25,697 bases of DNA from Pseudomonadota bacterium (GTDB lineage Bacteria > Pseudomonadota > Gammaproteobacteria > Steroidobacterales > Steroidobacteraceae), in assembly GCA_028067895.1 (NCBI GenBank), contig JAPTUI010000359.1:1-25697 (forward strand), read 5' to 3'. Under the pieces are notes generated by a model. The model worked only from the letters and a program-made list of their open reading frames with translations. It was not told the origin of the DNA and made no database searches. Below are positions 16,774 through 23,821 of the stretch, in pieces. Position 1 is the stretch's first letter. Every line of letters starts with the position of its first letter. Made by a program: the position numbers and the translations under genes.

Positions 16774-17945
16774 ACGCGATTTGGCGCGTCTTTCGCAAGG
16801 AGCTCCGCGAGACGCTCCGTGATCGCCGCTCGCTGTTCACGACGCTGGTGATCGGGCCGCTGCTGATGCCGGCGCTGATCTCCGTGGCACTGTCGATGGC
16901 GATCCGCCACGGGGGCGCCCCCGGCGATCGGCCGATCGTCCTCACGGTGGCGCATGCCGAGCGCGCCCCGCAACTGCTTCAGTTTCTGCGCCAGTACCGT
17001 GTTCACATCCGCGCGGTGCAGTCCGACCGCGCGGCGGCGCGCGCGAGGGTCAAACGTTCGCACGGACCGCTGCTGTACGTGCCACGCGACTTCGGCGCCC
17101 GGCTCGCCGCCGGCAAGCCCGCGTCGCTGCGGCTGTATGCCGATGAGTCCGAGCGCGCGGTGCAGAGCCGGGTGCAGCGGCTCGCGAGTCTGATCGGGCT
17201 GTACGGCGGCACCATTGCCCGCTTGCGACTGGTGGCCCGCGGCCTCGATCCACAGCTGCTCGCGCCGATTGCGTTGCACGCCATCGACATCTCCACACCG
17301 CAGAGCCGGGCGGCGCTCGTACTCGGCATGCTGAGCTATGCGATTTTGCTGACGATGTTGATGAGCGGACTGTACATCGCGATCGACGCCACGGCCGGGG
17401 AGCGCGAGCGCGGCTCGCTCGAGCCGCTGCTGACCATGCCCGTGCGGCGTGAGCACCTGGTGTACGGCAAGATGCTCGCCGCCTGCGCCATGATGATGGT
17501 GTCACTCGTGCTGACGGTGGCCGCGTTCGCGTTCGCCCTGCACCACATTGGGCTCGACCGGCTCGGCATGAGCGCGAACTTCGGTCCGGCCGTTGCGGCC
17601 GGCATCGTGCTCGGCTGCTTGCCGCTCATCCCGGCCGGCGCCGCACTGATGACGCTCGTGGCCGCCTATACGCGCAGTTACCGCGAAGCGCAGACGTATG
17701 TCGGACTAGTCCTGCTGATTCCGACGCTGCCGCTGATCTTTGCGAATATCATGGGGCTGCGGCCGCGGCCGACACTGATGGCGGTCCCTTCGCTCAGTCA
17801 GCACTTCATCATCATGAGTCTGCTGCGCGCCCAGCCGCTGCCGGCGACGGATCTGGCGATCTCGGCCGGCGTGACGCTCGCCCTCGGCGCGGTGTTGATG
17901 TTTTTCGCCGGCCGACTGTACCGGCGCGAGAAGCTGCTCGGCTGA
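16770..17945 (+). CDS. natB: ABC-2 type exporter permease, NatB-like
   Basis: A 391-residue membrane protein. The N-terminus reads RVFRKELRETLRDRRSLF, a common cytosolic lead-in of ABC-2/NatB permeases, followed by one membrane helix (about 25-45). A large extracytoplasmic stretch (about 50-185) has alpha/beta character (PIVLTVAHAERAPQLL, GPLLYVPRDFGARLAAG). Five to six more helices follow, with the conserved cytosolic AGERERGSLEPLLTMPVRREHLVYGKM between helices. The start is fixed by the ATGA overlap with the ATPase gene. This is the NatB/CcmB-like architecture; export is likely, but the cargo is not indicated by sequence. The SIMPL-domain gene begins 47 bases downstream. Confidence 0.85.
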   Translation: MNAIWRVFRKELRETLRDRRSLFTTLVIGPLLMPALISVALSMAIRHGGAPGDRPIVLTVAHAERAPQLLQFLRQYRVHIRAVQSDRAAARARVKRSHGPLLYVPRDFGARLAAGKPASLRLYADESERAVQSRVQRLASLIGLYGGTIARLRLVARGLDPQLLAPIALHAIDISTPQSRAALVLGMLSYAILLTMLMSGLYIAIDATAGERERGSLEPLLTMPVRREHLVYGKMLAACAMMMVSLVLTVAAFAFALHHIGLDRLGMSANFGPAVAAGIVLGCLPLIPAGAALMTLVAAYTRSYREAQTYVGLVLLIPTLPLIFANIMGLRPRPTLMAVPSLSQHFIIMSLLRAQPLPATDLAISAGVTLALGAVLMFFAGRLYRREKLLG

Positions 17946-17992
17946 AGGGTGCGCCGGCACGAATTCGAAGGACTGACCCGGAGACTGCGCCG

Positions 17993-18709
17993 ATGAAACA
18001 TCTGCTCATCCTCGCACTGGCGTTCACGCCGACGCTCGCCCTGGCCGCTGTGTCCCTCGGTGTACCGACGCCGGCCACGCTGCAGGTGAGCGCCGGGGCG
18101 ACCGTCGACCCGGCGCCGGACCGCGTCTATATCGAAGTGGGTGTGCGCACGGAGGCGCTTCAGCCGAAAGTCGCCGCCGCGGACAATGCGTCGCGTGTGG
18201 CGAACGTCTTGGCCGCCGTGCGCAAGGCAGCGGGCCCCGAGGCGCAGCTGACGACGGCCGACTACTCGCTGGCGCCCCAGTACCAGTATTCCAATAGCGG
18301 CAAACCGCCCGCCGTCACCGGCTACACGGTGACCAATCTCGTGCGCGTGCGGCTCGATGACCTCAAGCGCATCGGGAGCGTGATCGATGCGGCCAATGAG
18401 GCCGGCGCGAACGTGCAGCAGAGCCTGCGTTTCGCCTTGCGTCATCCCGAGGTCGCTCGGGTCCAGGCGTTGACGCTGGCGGCGCGTCGGGCGCGAGCGG
18501 CGGCCGGTGCACTTGCAGCCGCCCTGGGCCTTCGCATCGTGCGTATCCTCGCGGTGCGCCAGTCCGGCGGCGCGGTGCGAACGCCTGCGCCGATGCTCTT
18601 CGGGCAAGTGCTGCGGGCGCAGCGCATGGCGCCGGCCACGCCCATTGAATCCGGCAGCCTCCAGGTAAGCGCCGACGTCAGTCTGACTGTGGCGGTTGCG
18701 CCCCGGTAG
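17993..18709 (+). CDS. exported SIMPL-domain (DUF541) protein
   Basis: A 238-residue protein with a clear signal peptide (MKHLLILALAFTPTLALAA, cleavage near residue 19-20) followed by one SIMPL domain: ATLQVSAGATVDPAPDRVYIEVGVRTEA near the start, then TTADYSLAPQYQY, VTGYTVTNLVRVRL and SVIDAANEAGANVQQSLRF, and a final beta strand SGSLQVSADVSLTVAV. Proteins of this family (E. coli YggE, Brucella BP26) are periplasmic or outer-membrane-associated and linked to oxidative stress resistance; the molecular activity is not settled. GGAG about nine bases before ATG 17993 supports the start. It follows the NatB-like gene by 47 bases in the same direction and may share its transcript. Confidence 0.85.
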   Translation: MKHLLILALAFTPTLALAAVSLGVPTPATLQVSAGATVDPAPDRVYIEVGVRTEALQPKVAAADNASRVANVLAAVRKAAGPEAQLTTADYSLAPQYQYSNSGKPPAVTGYTVTNLVRVRLDDLKRIGSVIDAANEAGANVQQSLRFALRHPEVARVQALTLAARRARAAAGALAAALGLRIVRILAVRQSGGAVRTPAPMLFGQVLRAQRMAPATPIESGSLQVSADVSLTVAVAPR

Positions 18710-18757
18710 GCGTACGCTGCCGGTACATTCACGATCGCGGCACGCCGCGGCGTGCCC

Positions 18758-18766
18758 GGGAGGAGG
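18758..18766 (+). promoter_or_regulatory. strong Shine-Dalgarno sequence of the CBS-domain gene
   Basis: GGGAGGAGG ends five bases before ATG 18772. It is the strongest ribosome-binding site in the window and fixes the start. It shows that the host uses canonical Shine-Dalgarno initiation, in contrast to the genes here with no visible site. Confidence 0.8.
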
Positions 18767-18771
18767 CTGAC

Positions 18772-19200
18772 ATGAACACCGTGCGCCACCTGCTCGAGTC
18801 GAAGAAGTCTGCGCTCTACAGCATTGCGCCGGACGCCCCGGTGCTGGAGGCCGTGCGCTCCATGGCCGAACACGGCGTGGGCGCCCTGCTGGTCATGCGC
18901 GAGGGCGTGCTCACCGGCATCGTGTCCGAGCGGGACTATGCGCGCAAAGTCGTGCTGCGCGGGCGCGCCTCGGCACAGACTCCCGTGGCGGACATCATGA
19001 GCTCGCCGGTTCTGACGGTCGCCCCGGACGCCACGGTTCAGCATTGCATGGTCTTGATGACCGAGCGGCGCATCCGCCACCTGCCGGTGGTTCACACCGG
19101 CCGCGTGATCGGCGTGGTGTCGATTGGCGATCTGGTCAAATCGGTGATCGAGGACCAGCAGCGCACGATCGAGCAGCTGGAAAGCTACATCCACGGCTGA
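18772..19200 (+). CDS. two-CBS-domain protein
   Basis: A 142-residue cytosolic protein that is essentially a Bateman module. The first CBS domain spans about 10-66 (SIAPDAPVLEAVRSMAEHGVGALLVM, then LTGIVSERDYARKV) and the second about 74-134 (DIMSSPVLTVAPDATVQHCMVLMTERRIRHLPVV, then VIGVVSIGDLVKSVI). Such pairs bind adenosine nucleotides such as AMP, ATP or SAM and act as energy or ligand sensors. Stand-alone versions are common in proteobacteria and no partner is obvious here. It ends with a short helical tail, EDQQRTIEQLESYIHG, typical of these small CBS proteins. It is convergent with ilvA. Confidence 0.92.
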   Translation: MNTVRHLLESKKSALYSIAPDAPVLEAVRSMAEHGVGALLVMREGVLTGIVSERDYARKVVLRGRASAQTPVADIMSSPVLTVAPDATVQHCMVLMTERRIRHLPVVHTGRVIGVVSIGDLVKSVIEDQQRTIEQLESYIHG

Positions 19201-19217
19201 CCCGCGCGCTGCGGGTC
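19199..19217. terminator. short hairpin between convergent CBS gene and ilvA
   Basis: GACCCGC (19199-19205) pairs perfectly with GCGGGTC (19211-19217) around a five-base loop, starting inside the stop codon of the CBS gene. There is no T-tract on either side, so it is a weak or factor-assisted terminator at best. Its place between convergent genes supports a shared role. Confidence 0.4.
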
Positions 19218-19228
19218 GGGCCAGCCGT

Positions 19229-20746
19229 TCAGGCGCCGAGGAACATCCGGTACGCCGGGTTGCCCGTCTCATCGGCGTACTCGTAGTGCAGATCGTTCAG
19301 GTGCTGCAGAAACTCCTCGCGCTCGGGCGCCGGGACCTGGATGCCGGCGAGCACCCGTCCATAGTCGGTGCCCTGATTGCGATAGTGAAAGAGACTGATG
19401 TTCCAGCGCGAGCCGATCGCATCGAGAAATTTCAGCAGCGCACCGGGCCGCTCCGGAAACTCGAACCGATAGAGCAGCTCATCGCGAATGCCGCGCGCCC
19501 GCCCGCCGATCATGTAGCGCACGTGCAGCTTGGCCATCTCGTTCTCGCTCATGTCGGTGACGGTATAGCCACCTGCACGCAGCGCCTGCACCACGCCGTC
19601 TTTCTCGGCGCGACCGCGCGCGAGCGAGAAACTGACGAATACATGCGCGGCGGCTTCGCTCTCGTAGCGGTAGTTGAATTCGGTGATGCTGCGCCGCCCG
19701 AGAATCTCGCAGAACTGGCGGAAGCTGCCCGGGCGCTCCGGGATGCACACCGCGAGCAGCGCCTCACGCTCCGCGCCGAGATCGGCCCGCTCGGCCACGT
19801 GGCGCAGCCGGTCGAAATTGATGTTGGCGCCGCTCGTGATCGCTGCCAGTCGCTTGCCGTGCCAGTGCTCGCGTGCCGCCAGCTTCTTCAGACCCGCCAC
19901 GGCGAGTGCACCGGCGGGCTCGACGATCGAGCGGGTGTCCTCGAACACGTCCTGGATCGCAGCGCAGATTTCGTCGTTGTCGAGCAGGATGATTTCATCG
20001 ACGTGCTTGCGGCACAGCTCGAAGGTTTCCTCTCCGATCCGCTTCACGGCGACGCCGTCGGCGAACAGACCGACCCGCTCGAGCGTGACGCGCCGGCCGG
20101 CCTTGAGCGACTCGTACATGCCGGCCGCGTCCTGGGGCTCGACGCCGATGATCCTGATACCCGGGTAGAGGTATTTCAGATACACCGACACCCCGGCGAT
20201 GAGGCCGCCGCCGCCCACCGGGACGAACAGCGCGTCGAGGTGACCGCCGGTCTGGCGCGCCAGCTCCACCGCGATGGTTCCCTGGCCGGCGATGACGTCC
20301 GGATCGTCGAACGGATGGACGAACACCAGATTGTGTTCGCGAGCGAGGGCGAGCGCGTGTTCGAAAGCGGAGTCGTAGTCATCGCCGTGCAGCGTCACTT
20401 CGCCGCCGAGCGCGCCGACCGCCTGGATCTTGATCTGGGGGGTGGTCTGCGGCATCACGATGACCGCGCGGATCCGGCGCCGGCGCGCCGCGAGCGCGAC
20501 ACCCTGGGCATGGTTGCCGGCCGAGGCACACACCACGCCGCGCTGGGCGGCGGAATCCGACAGCTTCGCGATGCGGTTGTAGGCGCCGCGCAGCTTGAAT
20601 GAAAACACCGGCTGCAGGTCCTCGCGCTTCAGCAGCACCTCGTTGCCGATGCGCTCCGAGAGCCGTGGGGCCGGTTCGAGCGGCGATTCGATCGCGACGT
20701 CGTAGACGCGCGCCTTGAGGATCTGTTCGATGTAGGGGCTGACCAT
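19229..20746 (-). CDS. ilvA: threonine ammonia-lyase, biosynthetic long form
   Basis: A 505-residue cytosolic PLP enzyme that deaminates threonine to 2-oxobutyrate, the committed step of isoleucine synthesis (E. coli IlvA 514). The PLP lysine is K51 in FSFKLRGAYN. The substrate loop CASAGNHAQGVA and the phosphate-binding glycine loop PVGGGGLIAG follow. After the catalytic part (about 1-325) come two ACT-like regulatory repeats, LLAVCIPERPGSFRQFCEILG with EFNYRY, and YRFEFPERPGALLKFLDAIGS with HYRNQG, the pattern of isoleucine-inhibited enzymes. The ATG at 20746 lies six bases after the alpha/beta hydrolase stop, so the two are co-transcribed. The acetolactate synthase that uses its product is encoded upstream at 23822-25669. 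Confidence 0.95.
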   Translation of the reverse strand: MVSPYIEQILKARVYDVAIESPLEPAPRLSERIGNEVLLKREDLQPVFSFKLRGAYNRIAKLSDSAAQRGVVCASAGNHAQGVALAARRRRIRAVIVMPQTTPQIKIQAVGALGGEVTLHGDDYDSAFEHALALAREHNLVFVHPFDDPDVIAGQGTIAVELARQTGGHLDALFVPVGGGGLIAGVSVYLKYLYPGIRIIGVEPQDAAGMYESLKAGRRVTLERVGLFADGVAVKRIGEETFELCRKHVDEIILLDNDEICAAIQDVFEDTRSIVEPAGALAVAGLKKLAAREHWHGKRLAAITSGANINFDRLRHVAERADLGAEREALLAVCIPERPGSFRQFCEILGRRSITEFNYRYESEAAAHVFVSFSLARGRAEKDGVVQALRAGGYTVTDMSENEMAKLHVRYMIGGRARGIRDELLYRFEFPERPGALLKFLDAIGSRWNISLFHYRNQGTDYGRVLAGIQVPAPEREEFLQHLNDLHYEYADETGNPAYRMFLGA

Positions 20747-20752
20747 GAGCGC

Positions 20753-21556
20753 TCAGGCCCTGAGGAAGGCGTGGATCACGGTGACGAGCGGCGCTGCGCC
20801 AGCCCCGAGCGCCGCGATGCCGCCGCACGCGCCACGCTGCGTCTGCGGCGGCAAATCGGCAGCGGTGAGCGCGAACCCGTGCGGATGTTCCGGCGCATGC
20901 AGAAGCAGCAGCGGGTGGGTCACGGCGCGCAGCCGCTCGCGCAGCGGACGAGTCTGCTCGAGCATTCCGGCCTGTGCCGCCGCCGCGGCGTGCTGTAGTC
21001 GCTCCCCGCAGGCCGAGAAGAGCGCCTCCGGCGGGGCGTCGGCACCGCAGTCGGCGCGTGCGCTGTGGCAGACCGCGCGCAGGAATTCATCGGCCGTCTC
21101 TGCGGCGCGCGGTGGCGGGGGCGTCGCAACGGTGGGCAGCGCGGCAATGATCACGCGCCGCACGGCACGGTGGGCGGCCAGCAATTCGAGGGCGACGTGA
21201 GCGCCGAGGCCGCAGCCGAGCACGTCGATCTGGCGCAGCCGCATGGTGTCGAGGAAGTCGCCGAGGGCGGCGGCGAGCTCGCCGAACGACAGCACTCCCG
21301 GACGGTCGGATTGACCGAATCCGGGCAGGTCGGGCGCAAACGCCGAGCGGTCCTCGCCCAATGCGGCCAGCAGCGCGGCGTACAGCTGCCCGGAGTGGCC
21401 GGCGGGGTGCAGCGCCAGCAATGGCGTGGCTTCCTCGAAGCCGCCGCCGCCCGGTATGGCGTGATGGACGTGCAGTTGCCCGAAGCGGCACTCGAAGTAG
21501 CCGCGGCGGATGCGCACCGCGGCGCGCGGCAGCGGAGATGATTTGCGGTTCGGCAT
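20753..21556 (-). CDS. alpha/beta-hydrolase-fold protein lacking the nucleophile serine
   Basis: A 267-residue protein with no signal peptide. The fold is recognisable: GYFECRFGQLHVHHAIPG near the start, the oxyanion-side strand TPLLALHPAGHSGQLYAALLAALGEDRSAFAPDLPGFGQSD, then DVLGCGLGAHVALELLAAH, where family members read LGHSxGG. Here the elbow is G114-C115-G116-L117-G118, so glycine occupies the nucleophile position. The late region HPLLLLHAPEHPHG replaces the usual acid loop, and no clear catalytic histidine follows. It may be a non-catalytic binder, or may use another residue (Cys115 is adjacent). It sits between a strong terminator and ilvA, six bases from the latter, so it heads the ilvA transcript. 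Family is likely; function unknown. Confidence 0.75.
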   Translation of the reverse strand: MPNRKSSPLPRAAVRIRRGYFECRFGQLHVHHAIPGGGGFEEATPLLALHPAGHSGQLYAALLAALGEDRSAFAPDLPGFGQSDRPGVLSFGELAAALGDFLDTMRLRQIDVLGCGLGAHVALELLAAHRAVRRVIIAALPTVATPPPPRAAETADEFLRAVCHSARADCGADAPPEALFSACGERLQHAAAAAQAGMLEQTRPLRERLRAVTHPLLLLHAPEHPHGFALTAADLPPQTQRGACGGIAALGAGAAPLVTVIHAFLRA

Positions 21557-21611
21557 GATCGAGCGCCATTGTGCCGCAGGCGGCAGGCGGGATTAAGCGA
21601 AATCAAGCACA

Positions 21612-21652
21612 GAAGTCACCGGGCCGCGGTTGGACGGCGGCCCGGTGACTTC
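21612..21652 (-). terminator. strong intrinsic-type terminator of the VOC/basic-tail gene
   Basis: A perfect 16-base-pair inverted repeat: GAAGTCACCGGGCCGC (21612-21627) and GCGGCCCGGTGACTTC (21637-21652), separated by nine bases. The right arm overlaps the stop codon of the gene at 21651. On the minus strand it is followed by a moderately T-rich stretch (TGTGCTTGATTTCGCTT). It isolates the VOC gene from the downstream hydrolase-ilvA unit. Confidence 0.78.
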
Positions 21653-22775
21653 AGCGGCGCGTACGGCGGGCTCGGGACGCAGTCTTTTTCGCACGCCCGC
21701 GTGCGGCGCGCGGTTTGCGCGCTGCTGGTCGCGGCGCGGCCGCCTTGAGGCGCCCGCGGCCGCCGGCCTTTGCGTTCGACCGCTTCGCGGTGCGCGGGGC
21801 TGCCGTCTTGCGTGCGGCCGCGGCTCGGGCCGGCGGCTTTTCCCGGGTGCGCACCGACTTCGGGGCAGTTCTCGCGCCTGAGCGCGTCGCCGTACGTTTC
21901 ACGCGCGGTGTCGCACGCTTCGCGGTGCGCTTCGCCGCGGTCTTGCGCGGCCTGCGGGCGGCGCGCTTGGCGGGACGTGCATGCCGCGTTGGCGCCGCCG
22001 CTCGGGCCTGTCCTGGTTCGTGCAGCGCAATCGTGCCGCCCTGCGGATCCATGATCTGGGCGACGCGGTCGCCGCCCGGCACGACGTGCGGACCGTTCAA
22101 TACGCGTCCGCCGTGCGCTTGGACGGCCTCGAGCACCGCCTCGATGCGCTCGACGCGCACGAAGCTCAACCAGCGCGGTGGCTTGGAGGGATCCTGCAAC
22201 ACGTGCATGCCGCCGATCGGCACGCCGGCGTGCTCGATGATCTGATACAGGCCCCCGGCGCCCATGTCGTGCGTGGGGCCGCGGGTCCAGCCGAACAGCG
22301 GGGCATAGAACGCGAGTGCCCGGCTCGGATCGGTGGTGGCCAGTTCGTGCCAGGAAAAGCGGCCCGCGGACACGGCCGCCGCGTCGAGCGGTGCGTTCAT
22401 CGCCGGCGTGAACACCGCGAACGCTGCGCCCTGCGGATCGGACAGGACGGCGAAGCGGCCGATGCCCGGGATGTCGGTCGGGGCCTTCAGCAGTTTGCCG
22501 CCGAGTCGCTGCGCCGTCTCAACGGTGGCGTCGACTTCGGGCGTGGCGACGTACACCAGCCAGTTCGGCGGCGTGCCGTTGTCGCGGACCGCCGACGGTT
22601 GGGGCATCAGGCCGGCGAGCCGCGCCGGCCCGTTCATCCACAGGATGTAGCCCGGCACCGTGGACGATTCGCTCGTCCAGGGCAGCACGTTCGAATAAAA
22701 GGCGGTGGCGGCTTGAGCGTCTGGCGACATCAACTCGTGCCAAACGAACTGGCCCCGCAGGTCGGTTTGACTCAT
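21651..22775 (-). CDS. double-VOC (glyoxalase/bleomycin-resistance fold) protein with histone-H1-like basic tail
   Basis: A 374-residue protein in two parts. Residues 1-257 are two VOC modules, each opening with an F-x-WHEL motif (FVWHELMSPD at 10-19, FSWHELATTD at 140-149) and each ending with a DPQG turn (113-116 and 243-246). This is the arrangement of the CFP30B-like double-VOC family. Residues 258-374 are almost entirely Lys, Arg, Ala, Pro and Thr (RPAKRAARRPRKTAAKRTAK, KPRAARGRAKKTASRARRTRR), resembling bacterial H1-like and AlgP-type DNA- or polyphosphate-binding tails. ATG 22775 is chosen because GGGGGA lies about eight bases upstream; the frame continues to 22880 but adds only non-conserved sequence. 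Enzymatic role unknown. The tail suggests nucleic-acid binding. Confidence 0.8.
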   Translation of the reverse strand: MSQTDLRGQFVWHELMSPDAQAATAFYSNVLPWTSESSTVPGYILWMNGPARLAGLMPQPSAVRDNGTPPNWLVYVATPEVDATVETAQRLGGKLLKAPTDIPGIGRFAVLSDPQGAAFAVFTPAMNAPLDAAAVSAGRFSWHELATTDPSRALAFYAPLFGWTRGPTHDMGAGGLYQIIEHAGVPIGGMHVLQDPSKPPRWLSFVRVERIEAVLEAVQAHGGRVLNGPHVVPGGDRVAQIMDPQGGTIALHEPGQARAAAPTRHARPAKRAARRPRKTAAKRTAKRATPRVKRTATRSGARTAPKSVRTREKPPARAAAARKTAAPRTAKRSNAKAGGRGRLKAAAPRPAARKPRAARGRAKKTASRARRTRR

Positions 22776-22895
22776 GGCCACGGTCCCCCACGGTCTGGCG
22801 TTCTGTCTCGGTGCGTCATCGGCGTACGGTCGTGCGTCAACGACAGCGTCATTGTGCACCGTGTTGTGCTGCAGTTCCATGCCGAGCTTGGCACT

Positions 22896-23375
22896 TCACG
22901 GTTCCGCCGGGTCGGGTGTGGCGTACGCTGCGCCGAGCGCGACGAATTCCCCCTCGAAGCGCCCGACGGGCTGCCCAGCGCAATCCAGCGTTGCCTGCAG
23001 GGACAGGCGCGCGCGCCCCCGCCGCGCCAGCATGCCGGTGAATCGTTCCCAGTCCCGCGGATCGGTCAGCCGGCAGCGTGCTTCGAAATCCCCTGTCATG
23101 GGATGGTCATATTCCATGCGGCTTCGCTGGATCAGCGTGCGGGCGCTGATGCCCGCGGCAGCGAGCCGCAGGTGCAGCAGACTCCACGCGGCGAGGGTGG
23201 CGACGGCCGCGGCGCTGCCGCCAAACACCGTGCCGCTGTGGTTGATGTTTGCCGCCAGCGGCGCGCTGAGGCGCACGCACTCGAGATTCGCCTCGGCAAC
23301 GCGCACCCCGAGCGGCGCGGTCAGCGCAATCCGTTCGCGCAGGTAGCGTTCCAGGACGGCAGTCGATGCGTCCAT
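22896..23375 (-). CDS. hot-dog-fold thioesterase (YiiD C-terminal-domain type)
   Basis: A 159-residue cytosolic protein. The stretch LSAPLAANINHSGTVFGGSAAAVATLAAWSLLHLRL (split at about 37-71) is the core helix and loop of the putative-thioesterase family named after the C-terminal domain of YiiD. It is followed by RSRMEYDHPMTGDFEARCRL and ARLSLQATL, the later hot-dog strands. ATG 23375 (MDASTAVLERYL) is chosen; the frame is open further upstream only inside the glyoxalase gene and looks random there. It lies 17 bases after gloA in the same direction, so it is the third gene of the acetolactate synthase operon. Substrate unknown; a CoA or ACP thioester is likely. Confidence 0.78.
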   Translation of the reverse strand: MDASTAVLERYLRERIALTAPLGVRVAEANLECVRLSAPLAANINHSGTVFGGSAAAVATLAAWSLLHLRLAAAGISARTLIQRSRMEYDHPMTGDFEARCRLTDPRDWERFTGMLARRGRARLSLQATLDCAGQPVGRFEGEFVALGAAYATPDPAEP

Positions 23376-23392
23376 CGGCAGGACGCGCGCGA

Positions 23393-23812
23393 TTACCAGT
23401 GGCCGGTGTTGGGCATCGACTTCCAGGGCTCGGCCGGCGCCAGCGGTCCGCCGCGCTGCAGCAGCTCGATGGAAATCTGATCCGGCGAGCGCACGAACGC
23501 CATGCGTCCGTCGCGCGGCGGCCGGTTGATCGTCACGCCGTGGCGCTGCAGGCGTTCGCACGCCGCGTAGATGTCATCGACGGCATAGGCGAGATGGCCG
23601 AAGTTGCGCCCGCCCGTATAGGCCTCGGGATCCCAGTTGTGGGTCAGCTCCACCTGGGCGCTCTCATCACCCGGGGCGGCGAGGAAGACTAGGGTGTAGC
23701 GGCCCTGCGGGTAGTCCTTGCGCGAGAGCTCCGTCAGGCCGAGCGCATCACAGTAGAAGCGCAGCGAGGCGTCCAGGTCCGTGACACGGACCATGGTGTG
23801 CAGGTATTTCAT
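23393..23812 (-). CDS. gloA: lactoylglutathione lyase (glyoxalase I)
   Basis: A 139-residue VOC-fold metalloenzyme that isomerises the methylglyoxal-glutathione hemithioacetal to S-lactoylglutathione. The four metal ligands of GloA are in place: His5 in KYLHTMVRV, Glu in QVELTHNWD, His in FGHLAYAVDD and Glu in ISIELLQ. The DLDASLRFYCDALGL start matches E. coli GloA closely in layout and length (135). GGAG sits immediately after the acetolactate synthase stop codon, five bases before ATG 23812, so translation is closely linked to that gene. Its product would be the substrate of the glyoxalase II encoded at 4214. Confidence 0.93.
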   Translation of the reverse strand: MKYLHTMVRVTDLDASLRFYCDALGLTELSRKDYPQGRYTLVFLAAPGDESAQVELTHNWDPEAYTGGRNFGHLAYAVDDIYAACERLQRHGVTINRPPRDGRMAFVRSPDQISIELLQRGGPLAPAEPWKSMPNTGHW

Positions 23813-23821
23813 GTTCGCTCC

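Noticed and set aside
22812..22840. TTGACG on the minus strand as a -35 box for the VOC gene
   Set aside because: No acceptable -10 hexamer lies 15-18 bases downstream.
22776..22880. 35-residue N-terminal extension of the VOC protein
   Set aside because: The start at 22775 has a good ribosome-binding site and sits right before the first VOC motif; the extension has no conserved character.
23376..23561. 62-residue N-terminal extension of the thioesterase
   Set aside because: It overlaps gloA in another frame and is low-complexity Arg/Ala sequence.
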